Of a DNA stretch of 64,000 nt, positions 54,529-64,000 are shown in pieces. The position numbers and the translations under genes are program-made. Positions within the stretch are counted from its first letter, which is position 1. The number at the start of each line of letters is the position of its first letter. The notes beneath the pieces were generated by a model that had not been told where the DNA came from, made no database searches, and saw only the letters and a list, made by a program, of their open reading frames with translations. The DNA comes from Mycobacterium kiyosense (GTDB lineage Bacteria > Actinomycetota > Actinomycetes > Mycobacteriales > Mycobacteriaceae): positions 2,914,001 through 2,978,000 of the forward strand of contig AP025179.1 in the NCBI GenBank assembly GCA_021654635.1. The letters are read 5' to 3'.

Positions 54529-55263
54529 CTACTTGTGCGACACGTCCTCCACCAGTCCCCCGTCGACCACGAATTCGGCCGCGGTGGCATACGACGACTC
54601 GTCGCTGGCCAGGAACAACACGAACGACGACACGTCCTGCGCCTCCCCCGCGCGGCCCAGTGGAATGTTGAGCGCGTCCTGGGGCAGCTTGGCCGTCATC
54701 TCGGTGCGAATGAAGCCGGGGTGAATCGAGTTGACCCGAATGTTGTTGGGCGCCAACTCCAATGCCGCGGATTTGGTCAGCCCGCGCACCGCCCATTTCG
54801 ACGTCACGTAGCCGTGCACCCAGGCGGCGCCGCGCAGGCCCTCGATCGAGGAGATGTTGATGATGGATCCACCGCCCGCGGCGATCATCGGGTCGACGAC
54901 GGCTTGCAGGCCCAACAGGGTGCCGGTGACGTTGACGTCGAGGACCCGTTGCCACTTGGCCAGGTCGAAGGTCTTCAGCGGCCCGTAGTTGATGATGCCG
55001 GCGTTGTTGACCAGTACGTTCAGCGTGCCGAACGTGTCGACGGCCGTCGCGGCCGCCGCCGCCCAGTCCGCCGGTTGCGTCACGTCGAGATGCACGAACC
55101 GGGTGGCATCACCCAGCTCGGCGGCCAGCGCCCGGCCTTCGGCATCGAGAATGTCCCCGATCACCACCTTGGCGCCCTCGGCCACCAGCAGCCGCGCGTG
55201 CGAGGCTCCCATCCCCCGAGCTGCGCCGCTGATCAGTGCAACTTTCCCGGCCACGCGTCCCAT
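54529..55263 (-). CDS. SDR, 3alpha(20beta)-hydroxysteroid-dehydrogenase-like (FabG3 type)
   Basis: 244 residues. VALISGAARGMGASHARLLV with GDILDAEGRALAAEL closely resembles FabG3 (Rv2002) from memory. NNAG, catalytic Ser in INISSIEGL, YxxxK as YVTSKWA, and ASDESSYATAAEFVVDGG complete the classical SDR set. FabG3 is an NADH-dependent 3alpha,20beta-hydroxysteroid dehydrogenase; similar activity is plausible here beside a BVMO and a KstR-type site, but not shown. It is upstream of, and in the same direction as, the BVMO operon. Confidence 0.92.
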   Translation of the reverse strand: MGRVAGKVALISGAARGMGASHARLLVAEGAKVVIGDILDAEGRALAAELGDATRFVHLDVTQPADWAAAAATAVDTFGTLNVLVNNAGIINYGPLKTFDLAKWQRVLDVNVTGTLLGLQAVVDPMIAAGGGSIINISSIEGLRGAAWVHGYVTSKWAVRGLTKSAALELAPNNIRVNSIHPGFIRTEMTAKLPQDALNIPLGRAGEAQDVSSFVLFLASDESSYATAAEFVVDGGLVEDVSHK

Positions 55264-55356
55264 GACGGCCGACGCTACCGTAGGGCGGCGTGCTGAACGG
55301 CGTTAGTTGCCAGGTGCCGAACCTGACTGGTCTGGCTGTGCCCGTCCGTACTAAAC

Positions 55357-55370
55357 TAGAACACGTTTCA
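55357..55370. promoter_or_regulatory. KstR-type operator
   Basis: TAGAACACGTTTCA fits TnnAACnnGTTnnA, the published KstR consensus, at every fixed position. It lies 37 bp upstream of the nitronate monooxygenase start and 94 bp upstream of the divergent SDR. KstR is the cholesterol-catabolism repressor of mycobacteria. Confidence 0.72.
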
Positions 55371-55406
55371 ATTCTTCCGCTTCGGTCAAGCTTCTTAGGA
55401 GCAGGC

Positions 55407-56537
55407 ATGCATACCGCGATTTGCGACGAGCTCGGCATCGAGTTCCCGATCTTCGCCTTCACCCACTGCCGCGATGTCGTGGTGGCGGTCAGCAAGGCCG
55501 GTGGCTTCGGCGTGCTGGGAGCGGTCGGCTTCACGCCCGAGCAGCTCGAGATCGAACTCAACTGGATCGACGAGAACATCGGCGACCACCCCTACGGCGT
55601 CGACATCGTCATCCCGAACAAGTACGAGGGCATGGACTCACACCTGTCGGCCGAGGAGCTGGCCGAGACGCTGCGCAAGATGGTGCCCCAGGAGCACCTG
55701 GACTTCGGCAAGAAGATCCTGGCCGACCACGGTGTCCCGGTCGAGGACAGCGACGGCGACACCCTGCAGCTGCTCGGCTGGACCGAGGCGACCGCCACCC
55801 CGCAGGTCGAGGTCGCGCTGAAGCACCCGAAGGTGAAGATGATCGCCAACGCGCTCGGCACCCCGCCGGCCGACATGATCAAGCACATCCACGACGCGGG
55901 CCTCAAAGTGGCGGCGTTGTGCGGCTCCCCCTCGCAGGCACGCAAGCACGCCGACGCCGGCGTCGACATCATCATCGCCCAGGGCGGTGAGGCCGGTGGG
56001 CACTGCGGCGAGGTCGGCTCGATCGTGTTGTGGCCGCAGGTCGTCAAGGAAGTGGCGCCGCTGCCGGTGCTCGGCGCGGGCGGCATCGGCAGCGGACAGC
56101 AGATCGCCGCCGCGCTGGCGCTGGGTTGCCAGGGCGCCTGGACCGGCTCGCAGTGGCTGATGGTCGAAGAGTCCTCCAACACCCCGGTCCAGCAGGCGGC
56201 CTACGTCAAGGCGGGCAGCCGCGACACCGTGCGCAGCCGGTCGTTCACCGGGAAGCCGGCCCGAATGCTGCGCAACGACTGGACCGAGGCCTGGGAGCAG
56301 CCGGAGAACCCCAAGCCGCTCGGGATGCCGCTGCAGTACATGGTCTCCGGCATGGCCGTGCGCGCCACCAACCGGTATCCGAACGAGTCCGTCGACGTGG
56401 CATTCAACCCGGTCGGTCAGGTGGTCGGTCAGTTCACCAAGGTGGAGAAAACCGCGACGGTGATCGAGCGCTGGGTTCAGGAGTACCTGGAAGCGACCAC
56501 CAAGCTCGACGAACTCAACGCCGCCGCCAGCGTCTGA
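55407..56537 (+). CDS. nitronate monooxygenase family protein (Rv1894c-like)
   Basis: 376 residues from ATG 55407 with AGGAGCAGG upstream; the length equals my memory of Rv1894c. FMN-binding TIM barrel: FPIFAFTHCRDVVVAVSKAG, GGFGVLGAVGFTPEQLE, IIIAQGGEAGGHCGEVGSIV with the active-site His, LPVLGAGGIGSGQQIAAALA and QGAWTGSQWL. Contains a long insertion (about residues 50-110) absent from the shorter homologue at 19230. A KstR-type site in front suggests induction during sterol growth. Confidence 0.93.
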   Translation: MHTAICDELGIEFPIFAFTHCRDVVVAVSKAGGFGVLGAVGFTPEQLEIELNWIDENIGDHPYGVDIVIPNKYEGMDSHLSAEELAETLRKMVPQEHLDFGKKILADHGVPVEDSDGDTLQLLGWTEATATPQVEVALKHPKVKMIANALGTPPADMIKHIHDAGLKVAALCGSPSQARKHADAGVDIIIAQGGEAGGHCGEVGSIVLWPQVVKEVAPLPVLGAGGIGSGQQIAAALALGCQGAWTGSQWLMVEESSNTPVQQAAYVKAGSRDTVRSRSFTGKPARMLRNDWTEAWEQPENPKPLGMPLQYMVSGMAVRATNRYPNESVDVAFNPVGQVVGQFTKVEKTATVIERWVQEYLEATTKLDELNAAASV

Positions 56538-56579
56538 CGGCGGCGCGGTTGGTCAGCGCTGCACTGAGGTCACTCGAAC

Positions 56580-56798
56580 TCAGTCGAGCTCCTCGTCCTT
56601 GCCGGTGAAGACCTCTTTCACCCGGTCGACGGCGTCGGTGGCGATGTCCACGGAGCTCTGGACGATGCCGCTGGCACCACCGGCGACGTCACCTTTGAGG
56701 ATGGCGGTGACGTTCTCGACGATGTCTGCGGATTTTTCGACCGTGTTCACCGCGATGTCGCGCACCGCATCGACGGCATCCTTGGGGTCGAAAGCCAT
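56580..56798 (-). CDS. small helical protein (Rv1893-like)
   Basis: 72 residues, MAFDPKDAVDAVRDIAVNTV with the amphipathic run EKSADIVENVTAILKGDVAG and VDIATDAVDRVKEVF, ending in acidic GKDEELD. Length equals Rv1893 of M. tuberculosis as I recall it. The regular spacing of Val/Ile/Ala every 3-4 residues suggests helices that could self-associate. No signal peptide. Function unknown. Confidence 0.85.
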   Translation of the reverse strand: MAFDPKDAVDAVRDIAVNTVEKSADIVENVTAILKGDVAGGASGIVQSSVDIATDAVDRVKEVFTGKDEELD

Positions 56799-56869
56799 GA
56801 GAGTCTCCTATTCGTTGAAGGATGATCTGACTGTAGAGCCCGGGGAAGTCGACTGACGAGTGACGAACG

Positions 56870-57586
56870 TCAGTAGTTGACCAGAGTTCGCCAGTATTCC
56901 TCCGGAATCTCACCGCCGGACCGCAGGATTCGCGCCAGCCCGGCGGCCATCGCGATTCCGAGCAGACCGAGCCATAATCCTGCCAGCCCGATCAGCCACC
57001 ACAGCACGCTGGTGACCGTCGGCCATGGCGACAGCACGGCCAGCACCGGCGCGAAGAAGAAACCGCACCCGATGTACCACGCGGAGCCCGCCCGGTCGGA
57101 AGCCAGGACGAACCGCAGCCATCGCGGGACGGGTTGCGGGTCAGGTGCGTCGCTCATTGTCGCCGGCCACGGATCGGTCAGGGCTCGGGCGGGGAAGAAT
57201 CCTGCCCCGGTGAACCATCCCTCTTGCCAGCCCTGAGCGCCCAGACACAGCATCGGCAACCCGGCCGGCGACTGCGCCGCGACTTTCGGTCCAGGGCACG
57301 GCGCGCCGATCTGCTGGACGCCGCGCAGCGGGTAGGAGATCACCCAGTACCCGGTCTCGGCCGGCGGGAACTGATTGGGCGGCGGGAAATGGCAGGCCTC
57401 GGCCTGACCGCTGGGGCCGCGGCCGAAGATGAAGCGCTCGTAGTTGTCGCACGGCGCGCCCAGCGACGCGTCGTAGTTCATCCCCGGCACGTCGCCTTCC
57501 CAGCGTCCGTTGTCGGCACCGGCCACCGGCGCCAGTCCGATCGCCGTACCCGTGACCGCGGCGGCGGTGAGCAGTTCGCGAATCAT
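56870..57586 (-). CDS. fused secreted/membrane protein (Rv1891 + Rv1892-like)
   Basis: 238 residues from ATG 57586 with RBS GAAGGGG. Residues 1-24 are a signal peptide (AIGLAPVAGADNG). Residues 25-130 form a Cys-containing extracellular domain (GRWEGDVPGMNYDASLGAPC, GYWVISYPLRGVQQIGAPCP). From Met 134 (MSDAPDPQPVPRWLRFVLAS) the rest resembles Rv1892, with two membrane segments (WYIGCGFFFAPVLAVLSPWP and WWLIGLAGLWLGLLGIAMAA). In M. tuberculosis these are two genes as I recall; here one uninterrupted frame joins them. Confidence 0.8.
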   Translation of the reverse strand: MIRELLTAAAVTGTAIGLAPVAGADNGRWEGDVPGMNYDASLGAPCDNYERFIFGRGPSGQAEACHFPPPNQFPPAETGYWVISYPLRGVQQIGAPCPGPKVAAQSPAGLPMLCLGAQGWQEGWFTGAGFFPARALTDPWPATMSDAPDPQPVPRWLRFVLASDRAGSAWYIGCGFFFAPVLAVLSPWPTVTSVLWWLIGLAGLWLGLLGIAMAAGLARILRSGGEIPEEYWRTLVNY

Positions 57587-57949
57587 CAAGTTCCCCTTCG
57601 TGGCACCGGTGTTCACCGATGAGCATAACGATTGCCGCCGACGCCACAAGGCCACATCGTGGATCACGACCGCCTTTGCCGAAGACGATGCAGTGGACGT
57701 CAGGTTGCCCGACGCGACGACCGGAGCGGATCGTTAAGTGCCCGCGCACCCGGCCAGGTCGAGTGCGCCGAGGTCGACGACGGGTGCCCGCTGCGCTGCG
57801 ACACCGGATTGAATGACTTTGCTGTGTGCGCGGCAGCCGCGTGCGGGCGCCGATGCGCCCCGGCCCGTTTCCCGCCAATGCTTCCCAATGGCGGTGTAGC
57901 AATGGAGTATTGGCACCAGACAACCACCGGGACTACAAAGGAGTGGGCC
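57587..57949. other. 363-bp divergent promoter region
   Basis: No gene. It separates the fused membrane protein from the P450. An in-frame upstream extension of the P450 exists, but its sequence is Arg/Cys-rich noise. Contains the dyad CGGTG-TT-CACCG near 57605-57616 and the P450 RBS AAAGGAG (57937-57943). Confidence 0.5.
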
Positions 57950-59242
57950 TTGTCAACGACGCACCCAGCCGCCGAAGCGCACGTCACGCCGAACCTGCCG
58001 CCCGGATTCGACTTCACCGATCCCGATATCCACGCCGAGCGGCTGCCCGTCGAGGAGCTCGCCGAGCTGCGCCGTACCGCGCCGATCTGGTGGAACGAGC
58101 AGCCGTTCGGAGTCGGCGGTTTCGACGACGGCGGCTTCTGGGTGGTCACCAAACACAAGGACGTCAAAGAGATTTCCCGGCGCAGCGACGTCTTTTCCAG
58201 CCTGGCGAAGACCGCGCTGCCGCGATACAAGGACGGCACCGTCCAAGAGCAGGTCGACCGGGGTAAGTTCGTCCTGCTCAACCAGGACGCCCCGCACCAC
58301 ACCCGGTTGCGCAAGATCATCTCCCGCGGTTTCACCCCCCGCGCCGTGGAGAGGCTGCGCGACGACCTCAACGAGCGGGCCCGCCGGATCGTCGAGGTCG
58401 CGGCGGCCCGAGGCTCCGGCGACTTCGTCGAGCAGGTGTCCTGCGAGCTGCCGCTGCAGGCCATTGCCGGGCTGCTCGGCGTCCCCCAGGAAGATCGGAT
58501 GAAGCTGTTCCACTGGTCGAATCAGATGGTCGGTGACCAGGACCCCGAGTTCGAAAACAACGACGCCATCACGGCTTCGATGGAACTGATCATGTACGCC
58601 ATGCAGATGGCCGCCGACCGGGCTCAGAACCCCGGCGAGGACATCGTCACCAAGCTGGTCCAGGCCGACGTCGACGGCCACAAGCTCTCCGACGACGAGT
58701 TCGGTTTCTTCGTGATCCTGCTCGCGGTGGCCGGCAACGAGACCACCCGCAACTCGATCACTCAGGGCATGATGGCGTTCACCGACTTCCCCGACCAGTG
58801 GGAGCTGTACAAGCGGGAGCGCCCGGTGACCACGGCCGACGAGATCGTCCGGTGGGCTACCCCGGTCACCTCGTTCCAGCGCACCGCCCTGCAGGACTAC
58901 GAACTGTCCGGTGTCCAGATCAAGAACGGTCAGCGGGTGGTGATGGTCTACCGGTCGGCGAACTTCGACGAGGAAGTGTTCGACGACCCGTTCAGCTTCA
59001 ACATCCTGCGCGACCCCAACCCGCACGTCGGGTTCGGCGGCACCGGAGCGCACTACTGCATCGGGGCCAACCTGGCGCGGATGACGATCGATCTGATGTT
59101 CAACGCGATCGCCGACGCCATGCCCAACCTGGAATCGGTGGGCAAACCCGAGCGGTTGCGCTCGGGCTGGCTCAACGGCATCAAGCACTGGCAGGTCGAC
59201 TACCATACCGATGGCAGTGCGAAATGCCCGGTGGCACACTGA
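57950..59242 (+). CDS. cytochrome P450, CYP125-like
   Basis: 430 residues from TTG 57950, 6 bases after AAAGGAG; ATG 57902 is in frame but has no RBS. The N-terminus PNLPPGFDFTDPDIHAERLP and long blocks such as HHTRLRKIISRGFTPRAVER and CELPLQAIAGLLGVPQED nearly repeat CYP125A1 (Rv3545c) from memory. I-helix AVAGNETTRNS, ExxR in DEIVRWATPV, heme Cys in GFGGTGAHYCIGANLARM. CYP125 hydroxylates the C26/27 side chain of cholesterol and cholestenone. Here it lies outside the main cholesterol cluster, so it is probably a paralogue. Followed 17 bp later by an alcohol dehydrogenase. Confidence 0.93.
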   Translation: MSTTHPAAEAHVTPNLPPGFDFTDPDIHAERLPVEELAELRRTAPIWWNEQPFGVGGFDDGGFWVVTKHKDVKEISRRSDVFSSLAKTALPRYKDGTVQEQVDRGKFVLLNQDAPHHTRLRKIISRGFTPRAVERLRDDLNERARRIVEVAAARGSGDFVEQVSCELPLQAIAGLLGVPQEDRMKLFHWSNQMVGDQDPEFENNDAITASMELIMYAMQMAADRAQNPGEDIVTKLVQADVDGHKLSDDEFGFFVILLAVAGNETTRNSITQGMMAFTDFPDQWELYKRERPVTTADEIVRWATPVTSFQRTALQDYELSGVQIKNGQRVVMVYRSANFDEEVFDDPFSFNILRDPNPHVGFGGTGAHYCIGANLARMTIDLMFNAIADAMPNLESVGKPERLRSGWLNGIKHWQVDYHTDGSAKCPVAH

Positions 59243-59259
59243 TATTCGCTGAGTAGCCA

Positions 59260-60273
59260 ATGTCGACACACAAAGCAGTGCACGTCGCGGCGCCGGACGC
59301 ATCCTTGGAACTGACCGACGTCGAAACCGTCACGCCCGGTCGTGGCGAGGTACGCATCGCCGTCTCCGCATGCGGAATATGCGGCACCGACCGCCATTTC
59401 GTGCACGGCGGCTTTCCCGACATGACTTGGCCGTTCACCCCGGGGCACGAAATCGCCGGAACCATCGCCGAACTCGGTCCCGGCGTCGACGAGTTCGCGG
59501 TCGGCGACCGCGTTGCGGTCGGCTGGTTCGGCGGCAACTGCAGCCACTGCGACCCTTGCCGCAAGGGCATTTTCATCCACTGCGCCAACATGAAAGTGCC
59601 CAGCTGGCAGTACCCCGGCGGCTATGCGGAGTCGGTGACGGTCCCGGCCTCTGCGCTGGCCCGGATTCCCGCCGGGCTCTCCGACGTCGAAGCCGCCCCG
59701 ATGGGCTGCGCGGGCGTCACCACCTACAACGCGCTGCGGCACACCAAGGCGCTGCCCGGTGACCGGGTCGCCGTCCTCGGGGTCGGTGGGCTCGGCCACC
59801 TCGGTGTGCAATTCGCCCGGGCGATGGGCTTCGAGACCATTGCCATCGCGCGCGGTGCCGACAAAGCCGAAGACGCCAGAACCCTGGGTGCGCACCACTA
59901 CATCGACTCCACCAGCTGCAACGTCGCCGAGGCGCTGCGCGGCCTGGGCGGGGCGGCGGTGGTGCTGGCCACCGCCGGCAACTCGGCGGCCATGGCCGAC
60001 ACGATCGGCGGGTTGCTGCCCCAGGGCGAATTGGTCGCCATCGGAGTGACGGCCGACCCACTGCCGATCAGCCCGATGCAGTTGATCACCCCCGGCCTGC
60101 GCGTCACCGGTCATCCGTCCGGAACCGCCAAAGATGTCGAGGAGACAATGCATTTCGCGGTCCTGTCGGGTGTGCGGGCGTGGGTCGAGCAGCTACCGCT
60201 GGCGCAAGCTGCCGAGGGCTTTGCGGCGCTGGAGCAGGGGCGCGCGCATTACCGCACCGTCCTGACCATGTGA
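59260..60273 (+). CDS. zinc-dependent alcohol dehydrogenase (AdhA-like)
   Basis: 337 residues. Catalytic zinc: ACGICGTDRHFVHGG (Cys) and PGHEIAG. Structural zinc Cys in NCSHCDPCRKGIFIHCANM. Rossmann VAVLGVGGLGHLGVQFARAM. The last residues (HYRTVLTM) are complete. Lies 17 bp after the P450 gene: a P450 that makes a terminal alcohol followed by a dehydrogenase that oxidises it is a logical pair, but the substrate is inferred. Confidence 0.92.
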   Translation: MSTHKAVHVAAPDASLELTDVETVTPGRGEVRIAVSACGICGTDRHFVHGGFPDMTWPFTPGHEIAGTIAELGPGVDEFAVGDRVAVGWFGGNCSHCDPCRKGIFIHCANMKVPSWQYPGGYAESVTVPASALARIPAGLSDVEAAPMGCAGVTTYNALRHTKALPGDRVAVLGVGGLGHLGVQFARAMGFETIAIARGADKAEDARTLGAHHYIDSTSCNVAEALRGLGGAAVVLATAGNSAAMADTIGGLLPQGELVAIGVTADPLPISPMQLITPGLRVTGHPSGTAKDVEETMHFAVLSGVRAWVEQLPLAQAAEGFAALEQGRAHYRTVLTM

Positions 60274-60298
60274 CACCGCGCGCGAGTACAGTTCTGCC

Positions 60299-60859
60299 GT
60301 GGCTGCTGATGAGTATGTGTCCTGGTCCATCGATGCTGCGGACGGTGAGTTGCTTCTGCACACCGGCGTCGCGGGGCGCGCGGCGCGGATGGGGCATCGG
60401 CTCACCATCGCGATGACGAGGTGGCGGGCGGAAGTGAACTGGGTCGGCGGCGAACCCGATACGGCTGAGCTGGTAGTCGAAGTCGATTCGTTCGAGGTGC
60501 TGCGCGGCGAGGGCGGCGTCAAAAGCCTGTCCGGGCCGGAGAAAACCATGGTGCGCGCGAACGCATTGAAATCGTTGTCCGCCAGTCGATTTCCCGAAAT
60601 CCGGTTCGCCGCCGACTCGATCGAGTCGACCGACTCGGGATACCGATTGAGCGGAACGCTGCACATCTGTGGCAAATCCCGTGCGCACCAGGTTGAGCTA
60701 CACACCGAGGATCTCGGCGACTCCTGGCGAATGTCCGCCGAATCCGTAGTGCGCCAAACCGATTACGGGGTCAAACCGTACTCGATGTTCATGGGGTCGT
60801 TGCAGGTCACCGACGAGGTCACGGTGTCCTTCACCGCTGTCCGGCACAAAGACCAGTGA
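60299..60859 (+). CDS. YceI-like domain protein (Rv1890c-like)
   Basis: 186 residues from GTG 60299. A beta-barrel YceI-type pattern: SWSIDAADGELLLHTGVAGR, AARMGHRLTIAMTRWRAEVN, VEVDSFEVLRGEGG, FPEIRFAADSIES, YRLSGTLHICGKSR, DYGVKPYSMFMGSLQVTDEV. YceI folds bind isoprenoid lipids. No signal peptide, so cytoplasmic here. Corresponds to Rv1890c. Follows the dehydrogenase by 25 bp, perhaps in the same transcript. Confidence 0.83.
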   Translation: MAADEYVSWSIDAADGELLLHTGVAGRAARMGHRLTIAMTRWRAEVNWVGGEPDTAELVVEVDSFEVLRGEGGVKSLSGPEKTMVRANALKSLSASRFPEIRFAADSIESTDSGYRLSGTLHICGKSRAHQVELHTEDLGDSWRMSAESVVRQTDYGVKPYSMFMGSLQVTDEVTVSFTAVRHKDQ

Positions 60860-60879
60860 CCGCCGCACACTGACGGCTC

Positions 60880-62001
60880 CTACTCGGGCGGGCGACCGGG
60901 CTCGGCAACAGAGTCGGGCAGCGGCTCGACCGCACCGCTGAGCTGGTACGGGCCGTTAGCGGGTTCCGGGGCGGGCACCGCACGGTTCGGCTGACCGCCG
61001 GGCGCGGGTTCGTCGACCTGCGCACCACCGGTGAGGTGCACCGGAGCGGGCGGCCGCGGCGCCGGCGCAGCCGTCGCCGCGACGGCTTCGGCGACCTGCG
61101 GCTTGGGCTCGTGGCCGACGTGCCGGCCGGGGCCGGCGTCGCTGCCCGGCGACAACTGCAAACCCACGGCCGCGGACACGGACGCCACGAAGGTGACCGC
61201 GGCGGCGGCCAATGTGGTGGCGGCGCCCGCGTACTGGCGGCGCAAGCGGACGGGGGCGGCCGCGACCGGCTCGACTTCCTCATCTGCCAGCGCCACCAAT
61301 TCGGCGTCGGTGAACTCGGTGCTCTGCGCGGCGGTCAGGGCAGCGCCCCGCGCCACCGTCACCTGTGCCATGGTCTGGGCGAAGACGGGCACCGGCAGCA
61401 CTTTCTCCAACTGCCAGGAGAAGTCGCTGACGTCGTCCTCGGAACCCACCACGACCACCCCGGCCGGACGCCAGGTGTTGCGGTCGAACATGCCGGACAG
61501 CCACGACGACAAGCCGTCGAAACCGCCACGGACGTGCTTGACGGCCGTCTGCGTCTGTCCGTCGTGCGTATCCACCATGACGACGGTCGCCCACTCGTGC
61601 TCGAGAATGCAGACCGCGGTCTGCTGGTATCCGATGACCGGCGCGATGGCCTTGGCCAGGGTTTCCACCGCGTCGAGCTGCCGGACCGGCACCACGTTGT
61701 CGAAGCCGGCGTCGGCCAACGCCTCCTGCAGCAGTGCGGCTTGAGCCGCGGCCTCGTCGGTCCAGGTCACACCGACCACATGCAACCGGTGATCGCTGGC
61801 GGTCGCCATTTCCCGGGCCCGCACCACTTCGGCCGCCAGCTGTTCGGCCGTGTGGGCCGCACGCACGCTGTGACCCTCGTGCCGGCCATCCTGCAACGGC
61901 AGCTCGCAATGGCCCAGAATTGCGCCGTCGGCGTCGTGTCCTTCAGCAAGCACCCACCCGAAGGTGGTTGGAGTCACTGACAGCCCAAGTACCGTATCCA
62001 A
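60880..62001 (-). CDS. mycobacterial DUF7159-type protein with one TM segment and Pro-rich tail
   Basis: 373 residues. The N-terminus MDTVLGLSVTPTTFGWVLAE and the blocks VIGYQQTAVCILEHEWATVV and VKHVRGGFDGLSSWLSGMFD are typical of a large mycobacterial family, possibly with an ASKHA-like (actin/Hsp70) fold. A membrane segment at about residues 258-282 (AGAATTLAAAAVTFVASVSA) is followed by a Pro/Ala-rich extracytoplasmic tail. No catalytic assignment. Convergent with the YceI gene. Confidence 0.82.
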   Translation of the reverse strand: MDTVLGLSVTPTTFGWVLAEGHDADGAILGHCELPLQDGRHEGHSVRAAHTAEQLAAEVVRAREMATASDHRLHVVGVTWTDEAAAQAALLQEALADAGFDNVVPVRQLDAVETLAKAIAPVIGYQQTAVCILEHEWATVVMVDTHDGQTQTAVKHVRGGFDGLSSWLSGMFDRNTWRPAGVVVVGSEDDVSDFSWQLEKVLPVPVFAQTMAQVTVARGAALTAAQSTEFTDAELVALADEEVEPVAAAPVRLRRQYAGAATTLAAAAVTFVASVSAAVGLQLSPGSDAGPGRHVGHEPKPQVAEAVAATAAPAPRPPAPVHLTGGAQVDEPAPGGQPNRAVPAPEPANGPYQLSGAVEPLPDSVAEPGRPPE

Positions 62002-63560
<1,559 letters not shown>

Positions 63561-63575
63561 CAGCCGCGCAACTAC

Positions 63576-63624
63576 CGCTACTGCGCTTGCCGGGGAAACC
63601 CGTCAAGCGCAGTAGCGCTTTTCC
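63576..63624. terminator. strong intrinsic terminator after fbpB
   Basis: CGCTACTGCGCTTG and CAAGCGCAGTAGCG form a perfect 14-bp stem with a 14-base loop, followed by CTTTTCC on the plus strand. Also placed to end the convergent gene from the right. Confidence 0.85.
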
Positions 63625-63631
63625 GGGGTAG

Positions 63632-64000
63632 TCAGCGGCCGAACTGGTCGGTGACGTCGATCCACGCCGTGGCGTCGCCGCGATGGTCGGTCATGTTGCG
63701 GCACTCTCCGTAGAGGCGCAGCACGCCCAGGCCCGGATCGTCGTCGTGGCGGTAGATGATCACGGTCACGGTGTTCTTGGTGAGGGTCCTGCCGAAGGCG
63801 TGATTGGCCGGCGGCAGCCCCTCGATCCAACCGTCGGAGGTCAGTTGAGCCGCGACGCCCGGCAGGTAGGTGTCGGCGCGGGTGTCAGCGGGCAGCGTGA
63901 AGGTCAGGTAGACAGCGCCTTGGTACGGCGCGCTGTCGCGGTCCCGGCAGGACATGAGTAGATAGCCGGCGCTCGTCGGGTGCAGGCGGGCGACGGCGAC
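63632..64000 (-). CDS. partial gene, unidentified protein (C-terminal part)
   Basis: The frame is open from the right edge (64000) to the stop at 63632; an internal Met at 63955 is unlikely to be the start because coding-like sequence (VAVARLHPTSAGYLLMSC) continues to the edge. 122 residues visible: SCRDRDSAPYQGAVYLTFTL, ADTYLPGVAAQLTSDGWIEG and KNTVTVIIYRHDDDPGLGVL, suggesting a beta-rich domain. LLMSC could be a lipobox-like stretch, but its location is uncertain. Family not recognised. Confidence 0.7.
   Translation of the reverse strand, partial: VAVARLHPTSAGYLLMSCRDRDSAPYQGAVYLTFTLPADTRADTYLPGVAAQLTSDGWIEGLPPANHAFGRTLTKNTVTVIIYRHDDDPGLGVLRLYGECRNMTDHRGDATAWIDVTDQFGR

Noticed and set aside
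52933..55296. 787-codon open frame on the plus strand opposite the BVMO and SDR genes
   Set aside because: It crosses two well-supported minus-strand genes and their intergenic region; His/Arg/Val-rich noise typical of GC bias.

Overview
This is high-GC actinobacterial DNA from a slow-growing, non-tuberculous Mycobacterium. Evidence: three PPE proteins (one a long MPTR type), a PE35-like gene, antigen 85B (fbpB), a long isocitrate lyase, FadD ligases, mycobacterial lipoproteins and a CYP125-type P450. I saw no rRNA, tRNA or CRISPR array.

Layout. 1-20.2 kb is an accessory-rich segment: two tandem PPE-SVP genes, a secreted GH16 glucanase, an oxidoreductase, a TetR regulator divergent from a haloalkane dehalogenase across a perfect palindrome, a convergent NarS/NarL-like two-component pair, small secreted proteins, and a TetR/epimerase/NTF2 group. 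From about 20.2 kb to the end, gene content and order closely follow (inverted) what I recall of M. tuberculosis H37Rv from Rv1932 (tpx) down to Rv1886c (fbpB). In order: tpx, two DJ-1 proteins, SDR, YqjF-like, fadD31, lipD, SRPBCC, PPE-MPTR, aceA (unsplit here), metallo-hydrolase, a fadB5 remnant, a secreted Rv1906c-like protein, STAS, holin-like, nanT, cinA, Rv1898-like, dtd, methyltransferase, ADH, nitronate monooxygenase, Rv1893-like, a fused Rv1891/Rv1892-like gene, YceI, fbpB. The furA-katG stretch expected between fadB5 and Rv1906c is absent; a FadD, a NIPSNAP-like protein and a GNAT-like/membrane pair stand there instead.

Main discovery. A 5,505-bp transposable element (12592-18096) is inserted in a PE35-like gene. 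Its ends are 47-bp imperfect inverted repeats, flanked by a perfect 8-bp target duplication (CTCGGCCG). Removing the element and one duplication copy rejoins the two gene halves in frame into a 208-residue PE protein with a YxxxD type VII secretion motif. The cargo is a decayed dszABC operon (4S dibenzothiophene desulfurization), still with its dszA/dszB ATGA overlap and a terminator hairpin, plus a frameshifted IS256-family transposase. The captured desulfurization operon is now dead, as are the PE gene and the transposase.

Working together. 51.4-60.3 kb groups two Zn-alcohol dehydrogenases, a Baeyer-Villiger-type monooxygenase, a hydroxysteroid-dehydrogenase-like SDR, a nitronate monooxygenase behind a perfect KstR-type operator, and a CYP125-like P450. 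This suggests a sterol/terpenoid-oxidising neighbourhood. The window ends with fbpB, a strong terminator and a partial unidentified gene.
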